Part shown: one piece after another, positions 20,101 to 27,523 of the stretch | How positions within the stretch are numbered: position 1 is the stretch's first letter | How the letters are laid out: every line of letters begins with the position of its first letter | Assembly (NCBI GenBank): GCA_900546885.1 | Contig: UREN01000012.1 | Coordinates: forward strand, 1-43,584 | DNA length: 43,584 nt | Origin: an uncultured Oscillospiraceae bacterium | Lineage (GTDB): Bacteria > Bacillota > Clostridia > Oscillospirales > Ruminococcaceae | Direction: 5' to 3' | Notes under the pieces: generated by a model | What the model saw: the letters and a program-made list of their open reading frames with translations, nothing else | Database searches by the model: none | What the model was told of the DNA's origin: nothing | Position numbers and translations under genes: made by a program

Positions 20101-20605
20101 GCTGCTGGGCGCAGTGTGCGTAACGCTGTGCGGCGCTGTTTGGGGCCTGGGCCGGGCCAAAAGCATCCTGATGCAGGCTCGGCTGTTGGAAGAGATGCTT
20201 CGCTTTCTGCAGTGCGTAGAAAGCGAACTGGAGTTCCGCGCACAAGAGACACCGCTTTTGCTGCACAGCGCCCAAAAAAAGGCACGGCTTCGCACCCTTC
20301 CGCTTTCTCTGGAAGGGCTTCCGGCAGGGCCGGGCTTTCCCGGGCAGCTGGCGCAGCGCTTGGAGGCGCTGCGCGCGGACGCTGGGATGCGTCCCGTTCC
20401 CAGTGCTGCGCTGGATCCCTTTTGCGCTGCGCTGGGCCGTCTTGGTACGGTGGCCGCTGGGGAGGAGTGCCGTGAACTTCGCTATGCACAGGCCCAGCTT
20501 CAGCGCCTTTTGGAGGAAAGCAGAAAAGACGCCCAAAACAGACAGAAGCTGTTTATTGTGCTGGGCGCCGGGGTGGGGGCCTGTGTAGCGCTGCTGCTTT
20601 TATAA
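20081..20605 (+). CDS. spoIIIAB: Stage III sporulation protein AB
   Basis: A 174-residue protein with one hydrophobic segment at each end (LLGAVCVTLCGAVWGLG near the start and LFIVLGAGVGACVALLLL at the end). A long charged central region with LLEEMLRFLQCVESEL lies between them. SpoIIIAB is a membrane-bound accessory of the SpoIIIA-SpoIIQ channel that resembles GspF-type platform proteins. Length is close to the B. subtilis protein (about 170). The ATG at 20081 has AAAGGTG eight bases upstream and overlaps the end of spoIIIAA by 20 bases; an ATG at 20078 is equally possible. Position within the operon makes the assignment safe although sequence conservation is low. Confidence 0.88.
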   Translation: MWPLFAKLLGAVCVTLCGAVWGLGRAKSILMQARLLEEMLRFLQCVESELEFRAQETPLLLHSAQKKARLRTLPLSLEGLPAGPGFPGQLAQRLEALRADAGMRPVPSAALDPFCAALGRLGTVAAGEECRELRYAQAQLQRLLEESRKDAQNRQKLFIVLGAGVGACVALLLL

Positions 20606-20675
20606 AAACACCGCGCAGGCCATGGCATCGCCCTGGGCCGGCAGACACCAGGAAAAAGAAAGGAACCTTGCCCTC

Positions 20676-20870
20676 ATGAACATTGATTTTGTGTTCAAAA
20701 TAGCCGCCATCGGCATCATTGTGGCGGTGCTCAACCAGCTTCTCATCCGCTCCGGCAGGGAAGAGCAGGCCATGATGACGACGCTGGCCGGGCTGATTGT
20801 GGTGTTGATGATGATTATCAGCCAGATCAGCGTGCTGTTTGAAACCATCAAAAACCTGTTTGCACTGTGA
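20676..20870 (+). CDS. spoIIIAC: Stage III sporulation protein AC
   Basis: A 64-residue protein with two hydrophobic helices: MNIDFVFKIAAIGIIVAVLNQLL, then MMTTLAGLIVVLMMIISQISVLF. The first helix, a short charged turn (RSGREEQA) and the second helix match the family, which has about 65-68 residues. It is an integral membrane component of the SpoIIIA channel and probably pairs with SpoIIIAD. The ATG at 20676 has AAAGGA about 11 bases upstream; frames extending further lack membrane-protein character. Confidence 0.9.
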   Translation: MNIDFVFKIAAIGIIVAVLNQLLIRSGREEQAMMTTLAGLIVVLMMIISQISVLFETIKNLFAL

Positions 20871-20878
20871 CATGAAAT

Positions 20879-21259
20879 ATGGAAGTTGGAACATTGCTGG
20901 TCTTTGCCATATGCGCCTGTGTGGTGGCGGGTGTTCTTCGGCAGTACAGCCCCGGGTTTGCCATTGTGTTCTCGCTTGGCTGCGCGTGCCTTTTGCTTTT
21001 GCGGGGCCTGGCGCTGGCACGGCCGGTGTTCGATTTTTTAAATCAGCTGAACAGCCAGCTGAACGGCGATGCACTGGCATGCGTGTGGAAGGCTGCCGGA
21101 ATTCTCGTTTTGACACAGGCTGTGCAGGACGTATGCCGGGAGGCGGGCCATGCGGCACTGGCGGGAAGAGTAGAAATGCTGGGGCGCCTGGCCGCGCTGG
21201 CGGCGGCGCTGCCGCTTGTACGCCAGTTTGCCGCCCTGGCCGCCGGGCTGCTGGGCTGA
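20879..21259 (+). CDS. spoIIIAD: Stage III sporulation protein AD
   Basis: A 126-residue membrane protein with hydrophobic stretches at about 5-20, 28-45, 70-80 and 108-126. It ends in an alanine/leucine-rich helix. SpoIIIAD is a small integral subunit of the SpoIIIA channel. No good ribosome site precedes the ATG at 20879, 8 bases after the spoIIIAC stop, so coupling to spoIIIAC translation is likely. Its TGA overlaps the proposed CTG start of spoIIIAE. Confidence 0.88.
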   Translation: MEVGTLLVFAICACVVAGVLRQYSPGFAIVFSLGCACLLLLRGLALARPVFDFLNQLNSQLNGDALACVWKAAGILVLTQAVQDVCREAGHAALAGRVEMLGRLAALAAALPLVRQFAALAAGLLG

Positions 21260-22341
21260 AGCGCCGCTTTTGTAAGTTAATTGCCTGCCTGGGCCTGCTT
21301 GCCTGCCTGCTGGCGGTGCCAGCGCTGGCAGAGGAGGGGGAAAGCGCAGTGCCGGAAGGGGAAATTCCCGCCCAGTGGCAGCAGGTTATGGAAGAGGCAC
21401 CCATGACGCAGGAGGAGTTTCAAAGCCAGACGGCACAGGGCTGGTTGGCCCTGGCGGGCGAGGCCCTGCAAGACGCTGCACAGGCACCGCTGCGCCTGTT
21501 TTTAAAGCTGTGCGGCATTCTTTTGCTGCTGGCGGCAGCCAAGACGCTGTGCACGGAAAATGAACGGCAGTTCGAATGGCTGGCGGCGCTTTGCGTGTTT
21601 GCGCTTTGCAGCCAGGATTTTACCGCACTGATTGCCCAAATGGAAACCGCGTTGTCAGAGTGCAAAGCCTATCTTGTTTCGTTTGTGCCGGTTTTTGCCT
21701 CTGTGCTGGCAAGTTGTGGCCAGGCCGGCAGTGCCGCCATTTACAGCGGGCTGTTTTTCACGGCAGCGCTGCTGGTGTGTGATGTGTTGTGCAATGTGGG
21801 CCTGCCTGCTGTGCGCATTTTTCTTGCGTTTCACGCCACCGGCTGTGTGGGCGGCGGGGTAGATCTCTCCGGCCTTGCCTCGTCGCTGTGCCGAGCTTTC
21901 AAATGGGTGCTGGGGCTTTGTGCCACTTTGTTTGGCGCGCTGATCAGCCTGCAGGGAGTGTTTGCACAAAGCGCCGACACCCTGGCCCTGAAAACAGGGA
22001 AATTTATTTTGGGCTCCAGCATCCCGGTGGTGGGCAAGGCCGTTTCGGACGCCATGGGAAGCGTTCTGGCCGGGCTGAAAATGCTGAAAGGCGGCGTGGG
22101 GTTCGCGGCCGTGGCCGTGGTGGCTGCCGCTTTTCTACCAATGATGCTGCACTGTGTGGCATACCAATTCTTTTTTGTAGCTTTGCAGAGCGTGGCGGGC
22201 GCCTTAGAGCTGCACCGCACAGAAAAACTGCTGGGCGGGCTGGGCCAGTGCGCCGGGCTTCTGCTGGCCATGGCGTTCTTTTTCTGCTTTGTGGTGGTAA
22301 GCGCCACCATGGTGATGATCCTGCTTGGGAATGGGGGGTGA
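21256..22341 (+). CDS. spoIIIAE: Stage III sporulation protein AE
   Basis: A 361-residue polytopic membrane protein, the largest SpoIIIA membrane subunit. A signal sequence (KRRFCKLIACLGLLACLLAVPALA) opens the protein. A periplasm-side stretch and about six to eight hydrophobic segments follow. Family marks include LALKTGKFILGSSIPVVGKAVSDAMGSVLAGLKMLKGGVG. The frame stays open far upstream, but there it only shadows spoIIIAD. The best start is a CTG at 21256 that overlaps the spoIIIAD stop as CTGA and places the signal peptide at the N-terminus. No ATG, GTG or TTG gives a sensible signal peptide. B. subtilis SpoIIIAE is slightly longer (about 400). Confidence 0.88.
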   Translation: MKRRFCKLIACLGLLACLLAVPALAEEGESAVPEGEIPAQWQQVMEEAPMTQEEFQSQTAQGWLALAGEALQDAAQAPLRLFLKLCGILLLLAAAKTLCTENERQFEWLAALCVFALCSQDFTALIAQMETALSECKAYLVSFVPVFASVLASCGQAGSAAIYSGLFFTAALLVCDVLCNVGLPAVRIFLAFHATGCVGGGVDLSGLASSLCRAFKWVLGLCATLFGALISLQGVFAQSADTLALKTGKFILGSSIPVVGKAVSDAMGSVLAGLKMLKGGVGFAAVAVVAAAFLPMMLHCVAYQFFFVALQSVAGALELHRTEKLLGGLGQCAGLLLAMAFFFCFVVVSATMVMILLGNGG

Positions 22342-22348
22342 TGGGCCC

Positions 22349-22834
22349 TTGGAACTGCTTCAGAACTGGGCGCTGGGCGTGTGCCTGGCCTGCCTGGCGG
22401 CGGGGGTGCTGCAGCAGATTTTTGCATCGCGCAGCGGTGTCATAAAACTGGTGCTCACCTTATATATTTTAGTAACCGCTTTGGGCACAGCCGGTTTGGC
22501 AGAGGATGGGCTGGACGGCATTACGGACGCATTCGAAGCCCGGCCCGGCCAAAGCCAGCCGGCGGTGGACGTGCAAAGCCTTACGCTGGCACAGGCGCAG
22601 GCCGCCCTGGAGCAGACGCTTTTTCAAAGCCTGGCCGAGGGCGGTGTTGCAGCACAAGATGTCTCCGTGCAGCTTGCCGCATCCGGGGCAGGTGAGGTAA
22701 CAGTGGAACAGGTGACGGCCGTTGTGCTGAATGAGGCATCGGGCCCGGCTGCGAAAGCGCTGATTCAGTCAGTGCTTGGGCAGCAGGTAAGTGTGACGGC
22801 CGTTACGCCGGGCCGGGAAGGTGACGGGACATGA
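22349..22834 (+). CDS. spoIIIAF: Stage III sporulation protein AF
   Basis: A 161-residue protein with two N-terminal membrane helices (LLQNWALGVCLACLAAGVLQQIF and GVIKLVLTLYILVTALGTAGL) and a soluble C-terminal domain with ring-building-motif character, as known for SpoIIIAF. The TTG at 22349 is chosen because GGGGGGTG lies about 10 bases upstream and the product then begins at the first helix. An in-frame ATG at 22331 overlaps spoIIIAE without a site. Its stop overlaps the spoIIIAG start (ATGA). Confidence 0.85.
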   Translation: MELLQNWALGVCLACLAAGVLQQIFASRSGVIKLVLTLYILVTALGTAGLAEDGLDGITDAFEARPGQSQPAVDVQSLTLAQAQAALEQTLFQSLAEGGVAAQDVSVQLAASGAGEVTVEQVTAVVLNEASGPAAKALIQSVLGQQVSVTAVTPGREGDGT

Positions 22835-23376
22835 AGCAGCAAGGTGAATATAAAGCACCGCCCTGGCTGGCCGCATTTTTCAAAAGCAAATATGCGCTGT
22901 TTGCCTTGGGGCTGGCTGGCATTCTGCTCATTTTCTTTTCCGAGCTTCCATCTGCGTCCCGCACTCAGGCGCAAAAGGCCACTGGGGCAGGCACCGCGCA
23001 GAGCGCTGAATATATACAGAAAATGGAAGAAAAGCTTACCAGCATCCTGCAGCAGGTGCAGGGCGCCGGGCAGGTACATGTCATGGTCACGCTAGAGGCC
23101 ACGGGCCAATCTGTATATGCGCAGGACGAAGAGCTGAGTTCTTCCACCGGGCAGGACGGCCAGCGCCAAAGCAGCACCCGCACCGAGCATGTCATCCTCG
23201 ATTCCGGCACAGGGAAAGCGCCGCTTCTGGAACAGGCCTACGAGCCGGAGGTGCGCGGCGTTGCAGTGGTGTGTGAAGGGGGCGATGATATCCTTGTGAT
23301 AGGGCGAATTACAGAGCTGGTTTCTGTGGTGCTTGGAATTCCGACCAATCGGATCTGTGTGACAAAAATGCTTTGA
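22831..23376 (+). CDS. spoIIIAG: Stage III sporulation protein AG
   Basis: A 181-residue single-pass membrane protein. A short basic cytoplasmic tail leads into a helix at about 24-37 (LFALGLAGILLIFFS), then an intermembrane-space domain. SpoIIIAG forms a large ring in the space between mother cell and forespore. VHVMVTLEATGQSVYA and VRGVAVVCEGGDD are the ring-domain strands seen here. GGAAGGTGA precedes the ATG, which overlaps the spoIIIAF stop by four bases. Confidence 0.9.
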   Translation: MKQQGEYKAPPWLAAFFKSKYALFALGLAGILLIFFSELPSASRTQAQKATGAGTAQSAEYIQKMEEKLTSILQQVQGAGQVHVMVTLEATGQSVYAQDEELSSSTGQDGQRQSSTRTEHVILDSGTGKAPLLEQAYEPEVRGVAVVCEGGDDILVIGRITELVSVVLGIPTNRICVTKML

Positions 23377-23390
23377 GACGGAGGAACAAT

Positions 23391-23990
23391 ATGAAAAGTG
23401 CAAAAAGCAAACGGCAGCTTACCATTCTCACTTTGATTCTTGCGCTTGGGGTGGCGGTGTATCTGAACTGGGAATATGCCAAAACAGATTCTTCCTTTGT
23501 GCTGCCCACCCAAACTCAGGCGGAAGAGGACGCCCTGCTGGCAAACGCACAGGCGGAGGACGCCCCTGTGATGGAGGCACTGCCGGATAAAAATTATGGC
23601 GAGGCCCAGCTTGTGAGCGTTTCGGAAAACAGCAGCGACCAATATTTTGAAACTGCGCGCCTCACGCGCACCAAAACGCGCGACGAGGCCCTGGATAAAC
23701 TGCAGCAAAGCCTGAAGGCCACCGGCCTTACGGAAGAGGAAAAGGCACAGCTGAAGGATACACTTTCCAGCACCATCTCCAACATTTCGCTGGAAAGCGA
23801 TATTGAAAACCTTGTGAAGGCCAAGGGCTTTGCCGACTGCGTGGTGTTCATCGATGGAGAAAATGTAGACCTTGCCGTCAAGACAGGGCCCGAGGGCCTG
23901 AGCAAGAACGAGGTTGCCCAGCTTCGCGATATCATCCTGGGAAAGGTGCAGACAAGCGCGCAAAATATCAGCATTGTAGAGGTAAAATAA
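23391..23990 (+). CDS. spoIIIAH: Stage III sporulation protein AH
   Basis: A 199-residue single-pass protein. After MKSAKSKRQ, a membrane helix (LTILTLILALGVAVYLNW) is followed by a low-complexity linker. A YscJ/FliF-like domain comes next, with the coiled TRDEALDKLQQSL segment and the closing KNEVAQLRDIILGKVQTSAQNISIVEVK, both strong family marks. On the mother-cell side SpoIIIAH pairs with forespore SpoIIQ (not in this window). GGAGGAA precedes the ATG at 23391. It is the last gene of the operon; a new promoter starts three bases after its stop. Confidence 0.93.
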   Translation: MKSAKSKRQLTILTLILALGVAVYLNWEYAKTDSSFVLPTQTQAEEDALLANAQAEDAPVMEALPDKNYGEAQLVSVSENSSDQYFETARLTRTKTRDEALDKLQQSLKATGLTEEEKAQLKDTLSSTISNISLESDIENLVKAKGFADCVVFIDGENVDLAVKTGPEGLSKNEVAQLRDIILGKVQTSAQNISIVEVK

Positions 23991-23992
23991 GG

Positions 23993-24021
23993 TTGTGCAA
24001 TCAGCCCGGAAATGATATAAT
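23993..24021 (+). promoter_or_regulatory. Extended -10 promoter for the Asp23-family gene
   Basis: TGATATAAT forms a perfect extended -10 (TATAAT at 24016-24021), with TTGTGC 17 bases upstream at 23993-23998. Just downstream, CAAAACGG (24036-24043) and CCGTTTTG (24059-24066) can pair in the 5' leader. The promoter lets vegetative expression begin right after the sporulation operon. Confidence 0.65.
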
Positions 24022-24087
24022 AACCTAAACCGGATCAAAACGGTTCGCGCTGTGCGGGCCGTTTTGTCTGTGGGGGAGGTTTTTACC

Positions 24088-24468
24088 ATGGACATCAATA
24101 ATTCCAATGTAGTGGGTGGCAGCCTGCAGATCTCCACAGGCGTCATTGCCAAAATAGCCAAGCTGGCCACGCTGGAAGTGGAGGGCGTGCAGGCCGTTTC
24201 GGCCGGCAGCCACAGCGTGAAAGGCCTGTTCCGCACGGTGAGCCAGTATAGGCCCATCACGGTGGAAATGACGGAGGATGTGGCCGAAATCACCGTGAAT
24301 ATTTTGGTGAAATATGGCTGCAAAATTCCGCCGCTTGCCGAGCGCGTGCAGGAAAATGTGAAAAACGCCGTGCAGAACATGACGCAGATCACGGTGTCCC
24401 GTGTGAACGTAGTGGTGGCGGGCCTTGCGCCGGAACAGCCGGAGCCGGAACCCGCGCAGGAAGCGTAA
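24088..24468 (+). CDS. Asp23/Gls24-family envelope stress protein
   Basis: A 126-residue protein of the Asp23 (DUF322) family: GSLQISTGVIAKIAKLATLEVEGVQAV at about 11-37, then a basic turn, VEMTEDVAEITVNILVKYGCKIP, and AERVQENVKNAVQNMTQITVSRVNVVV. In Staphylococcus Asp23 is a membrane-associated envelope stress protein held by AmaP; no amaP is seen here. In Clostridia a member commonly precedes nusB, and its job there is unknown. GGGGGAGG precedes the ATG at 24088. It has its own promoter and is separated from nusB by an unusual 199-base gap. Confidence 0.88.
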   Translation: MDINNSNVVGGSLQISTGVIAKIAKLATLEVEGVQAVSAGSHSVKGLFRTVSQYRPITVEMTEDVAEITVNILVKYGCKIPPLAERVQENVKNAVQNMTQITVSRVNVVVAGLAPEQPEPEPAQEA

Positions 24469-24667
24469 GCGAAAACGCTGCCCGCGGGCGGCATTGGCAG
24501 AAAGAGACAAGGGTTCCGGCCGGCGCCCCAACAGACAGTGCGGCTTTTGCCTGCACCTGTAGGGCAGCTGCCAGCCGGGGCCATTTTCTGCGCACGGGCA
24601 GTTGGCCTGCGCTTTGAAAATGCCTTGCACAAGGCGGAAAGCATTCTTTGAGGATGGGAAATATAGC
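24469..24667 (+). other. Hairpin-rich gap before nusB, no gene seen
   Basis: No plausible reading frame or promoter is seen in these 199 bases. They hold several adjacent inverted repeats: GTGCGGC/GCCTGCAC (about 24538-24556), the palindrome GGCAGCTGCC (about 24563-24572), GGCCA/TGGCC with inner CTGC/GCAG (about 24578-24606), and GCCTTG/CAAGGC (about 24622-24635) nested near AATGC/GCATT. This may be a structured leader of nusB or simply GC-rich spacer. Confidence 0.35.
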
Positions 24668-25096
24668 ATGAACAGAAGAACTGCGCGCGAAAACGCATTT
24701 ATTGCAGCCTTTGAGCTTGGCTTTGGGGCACAAAGCCTGGAAGAGCTGGTTGAGTATTCGGAAGAGTGCGGGGAATATGCGCTGGACGATTTTGCCCAAA
24801 ACCTGCTGCGCTGCTATGTAGAGCATACGGCGCAGGTGGACGAAATGATTCGCCCCAGGCTGAAGAACTGGACGCTGGAACGCCTGCCGCGCACCAGCCG
24901 CACCCTGCTGCGCCTGGCTATTACAGAAATGCGCTTTTCCGGCGCACAGGACGTGGACAGCATCGTGATTAACGAGGCGGTTGAGCTGGCCAAAAAGTAC
25001 GGCAGTGATGGCGACTATCAATTTATCAACGGTGTGCTGGGCTCTATTGCGCGCGCCGGCACAGCGCCCTGTGAGGCGCAGGAAACAAAATGCTGA
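24668..25096 (+). CDS. nusB: Transcription antitermination factor NusB
   Basis: A 142-residue all-helical protein. With NusE (S10) it binds boxA RNA to support rRNA antitermination. Family marks are RRTARENAFIAAFE at the start, LERLPRTSRTLLRLAITEMRF in the middle and SIVINEAVELAKKYGSDGDYQFINGVLGSIAR at the end. The ATG at 24668 is the only start matching the family; GAGGATGGGA lies slightly far upstream. It overlaps the glycoprotease-like gene by 7 bases. Confidence 0.95.
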   Translation: MNRRTARENAFIAAFELGFGAQSLEELVEYSEECGEYALDDFAQNLLRCYVEHTAQVDEMIRPRLKNWTLERLPRTSRTLLRLAITEMRFSGAQDVDSIVINEAVELAKKYGSDGDYQFINGVLGSIARAGTAPCEAQETKC

Positions 25097-26028
25097 CGCT
25101 GGGTTTTGATACCAGCAATTATGCAACCTCTTTGGCGGTGTTTGACACAGACGCGAAAGAGGTTGTTTGCGCTAAAAAGAAATTTCTTCCCGTGAAAGAG
25201 GGCCAGCGCGGCCTGCGGCAAAGCGAGGCGCTGTTTCACCACACGGCTGCGCTGCCCGGCCTGCTGCAAGAGCTGGCGGGCGAAACACCGCTTGCCCGTG
25301 TGGCGGCAATTGGGGTTTCAGAAAAGCCGCGCCCGGCCGAGGGCTCGTATATGCCGTGCTTTCTGGCGGGCGTCAATGCGGCCAGTGCGGCTGCGTGTGT
25401 GCACGGCGTGCCCCTGGTGCGCACCACGCACCAGCAGGGGCATGTGGCCGCCGCGCTGTACGCCAGCGGCCGGTGGCAATTGTTTGGCACTCCCGCGCTT
25501 GTGTTTCACATCTCGGGCGGCACAACCGACCTTCTTCTTTGCAATGGCGTTACGGTGCAGCAGACACTTGGCACTTCGCTGGATTTGTATGCAGGCCAGG
25601 CGGTAGACCGCATTGGCGTAAAGCTGGGCTTTCCGTTTCCGGCCGGAGAACATCTCTCCCGCCTGGCGGCCGAGTGCCCGCAGCAGCCCCGTGTGAAAGC
25701 GGTTTTAAAAGGGATGAACTGCCACTTATCTGGCCTGGAAAACCAGTGCAGCGCGCTTTTGGACAAGGGTTACCCGCCTGCTTATGTGGCAAAATATTGT
25801 CTGTGCACTGTGGGGGAGACGGTGTTCCGCATGGTAGAGGCCGCCTATGCTGCGGGCTTCCGTCTGCCGGTGGTGTGTGCGGGCGGCGTGATGTCCAGCC
25901 AGATTGTGCGCGATTATGTCACCGCGCGCCTGCGGGACGTCTGCTTTGTGCCCGGGCAGTTTGCCAGCGACAACGCCATTGGCGTTGCCATCATTGCCGC
26001 AAAAGAGGTGGGCGCATGGCCAATGTGA
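25090..26028 (+). CDS. TsaD-like glycoprotease (M22) paralogue
   Basis: A 312-residue ASKHA-fold protein related to TsaD/Kae1. GFDTSNYATSLAV (5-17) is the first phosphate loop. THQQGHVAAAL retains the HxxxH metal pair, HISGGTTDLL is the second phosphate loop, and VVCAGGVMSSQIVRDY with FASDNAIGVAIIA closes the site. True TsaD makes the t6A modification of tRNA and is about 335-345 residues with a highly conserved HMEGH region. This gene is shorter and diverged (HQQGH). A similar gene sits between nusB and xseA in many Clostridia, whose separate tsaD lies elsewhere. It is therefore likely a paralogue of unknown role rather than the t6A enzyme. It overlaps nusB (7 bases) and xseA (13 bases). Confidence 0.75.
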   Translation: MLTLGFDTSNYATSLAVFDTDAKEVVCAKKKFLPVKEGQRGLRQSEALFHHTAALPGLLQELAGETPLARVAAIGVSEKPRPAEGSYMPCFLAGVNAASAAACVHGVPLVRTTHQQGHVAAALYASGRWQLFGTPALVFHISGGTTDLLLCNGVTVQQTLGTSLDLYAGQAVDRIGVKLGFPFPAGEHLSRLAAECPQQPRVKAVLKGMNCHLSGLENQCSALLDKGYPPAYVAKYCLCTVGETVFRMVEAAYAAGFRLPVVCAGGVMSSQIVRDYVTARLRDVCFVPGQFASDNAIGVAIIAAKEVGAWPM

Positions 26029-27248
26029 TTAGTGTGACGGCGCTGAACCGGTACGTGAAAAGCATTCTGGAAAGCGACGCCGTTTTGACAGACATTGCCC
26101 TGCGCGGGGAAGTGTCCAACTTTACCAACCATTACAAAACAGGCCATTTCTATTTTACGCTGAAAGATGAAAAATGCGCGGTGAAAGCGGTGATGTTCCG
26201 CTCTTACGCGCAGCAGCTGAGTTTTGTGCCCGAGAACGGCATGCGCGTAATTGTGCGCTGCCGCGTGTCTCTGTTCGAGCGGGACGGCGCGTTTCAGGTG
26301 TATGTGGAAGACCTTTTCCCCGACGGGTTGGGCGCCATGCAAATGGCCTTTGAGCAGCTGAAAGCCCGGCTGGAGCGCGAAGGGCTTTTTGCCCCGGAAC
26401 ACAAAAAGCCCCTGCCGCGCCACCCGCGGCGCGTGGGCCTTGTCACCAGCAAAACAGGCGCTGCCATTCAGGATATTCTGAATGTCACGCGCCGCCGCTG
26501 CCCGGCCATGGAATTTGTGCTGTGCCCTGTCAACGTGCAGGGGGCAGAGGCGGCGCCGGGCATTGTGCGTGCCATTCAGGCGCTGGGGGCGCGCAGCGAT
26601 ATTGACGTAATCATCGTGGCCCGCGGCGGCGGCTCGCGGGAAGATTTGTGGGTGTTCAACGATGAGGCCATTGCGCGGGCAGCTTATGCCTGCCGCGTGC
26701 CGCTTGTGTCTGCCATTGGGCATGAAATAGATTTCTGCATTCTGGATTTTGTGGCAGACCTGCGCGCGCCCACGCCCTCCGCAGCTGCAGAGCTGGTGGC
26801 GCCGGATTTATGGGGCGAATTTTTCGCCCTGTGCCGCCTGCATGCAAATATTCAAAAAAGTATGCAAAAAAAGCTGGCCTTGTGCTATAATAAAATGCAG
26901 GCAGCGGCGGGCAGCAGCGCTTTGCGGCGTGCGTCTCGTTCGCCTCAAAGGGAAAGAGAACAGCTTTGCGCCGTGGCTGCAAAACTGTGTGAAAAAATGC
27001 ATGGGCGCATGCAAACAGCGCGCCAGGCGTTTTCCCATGATGCGGCCCTGGCCCATACGCTAAACCCTTATGCCGTGCTGGCGCGCGGTTATGCCGTGGT
27101 GCAGGGTGTGGATAACCAGGTGGTGCGCCGCGCGGCGCAGGTGCAGCCGGGGGAGGCCCTGCAAGTGCGCCTTTTTGACGGGATGCTGTTGTGCACGGTG
27201 GACGAATGCCGGCCCGCAGACAAAACGCTTTTCAAGCCAAGGGGTTAA
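26016..27248 (+). CDS. xseA: Exodeoxyribonuclease VII large subunit
   Basis: A 410-residue XseA. The N-terminal OB fold contains ISVTALNRYVKSIL and LRGEVSNFTNHYKTGHFYFTLKD. The catalytic core contains VGLVTSKTGAAIQDILNV, VIIVARGGGSREDLWVFNDE, VSAIGHEIDF and RAPTPSAAAEL. A long helical region is followed by NPYAVLARGYAVV. Exonuclease VII degrades single-stranded DNA in both directions and contributes to repair. AAAGAGGTG lies before the ATG at 26016, which overlaps the preceding gene; the frame upstream of this ATG shadows that gene. Confidence 0.95.
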   Translation: MANVISVTALNRYVKSILESDAVLTDIALRGEVSNFTNHYKTGHFYFTLKDEKCAVKAVMFRSYAQQLSFVPENGMRVIVRCRVSLFERDGAFQVYVEDLFPDGLGAMQMAFEQLKARLEREGLFAPEHKKPLPRHPRRVGLVTSKTGAAIQDILNVTRRRCPAMEFVLCPVNVQGAEAAPGIVRAIQALGARSDIDVIIVARGGGSREDLWVFNDEAIARAAYACRVPLVSAIGHEIDFCILDFVADLRAPTPSAAAELVAPDLWGEFFALCRLHANIQKSMQKKLALCYNKMQAAAGSSALRRASRSPQREREQLCAVAAKLCEKMHGRMQTARQAFSHDAALAHTLNPYAVLARGYAVVQGVDNQVVRRAAQVQPGEALQVRLFDGMLLCTVDECRPADKTLFKPRG

Positions 27249-27274
27249 ATTACAATTCAAAGGAGCACCATATC

Positions 27275-27523
27275 ATGGCAGGAGCCAAAAAAGCAGTAGA
27301 TTTTGAGGCCGCGCAGCAGAAACTGGAAGAGATTCTTCAGCGGCTTTCCGAGGATGACGTATCACTGGATGAAAGCGTCACATTATATGCAACGGCATCG
27401 GAACTGATTGCACAGTGCTCGGCTGCTTTGAAAAATGCAGAGCTGAAGGTGCAGGAAATTGATGCGTCGCTGGCACAGGCGCTGGGGCAGCAGGCGCAGG
27501 AAGGGGCCGCCGATGACGTATGA
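27275..27523 (+). CDS. xseB: Exodeoxyribonuclease VII small subunit
   Basis: An 82-residue XseB. VDFEAAQQKLEEILQRLSEDDVSLDESVTLYATASELIAQCSAALKNAELKV is the two-helix family core, which packs against XseA. AAAGGAG precedes the ATG at 27275, 26 bases after xseA. The end overlaps ispA by 11 bases. Confidence 0.94.
   Translation: MAGAKKAVDFEAAQQKLEEILQRLSEDDVSLDESVTLYATASELIAQCSAALKNAELKVQEIDASLAQALGQQAQEGAADDV

Noticed and set aside
20839..21255. N-terminal extension of SpoIIIAE upstream of 21256
   Set aside because: It is the third frame over spoIIIAD, with Gly/Arg/Cys-rich sequence. A signal peptide begins only after 21256.
26883..26891. Perfect extended -10 (TGCTATAAT) inside xseA
   Set aside because: No -35 box at the right distance, and it lies mid-gene. 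It may arise by chance from codons for Cys-Tyr-Asn-Lys.
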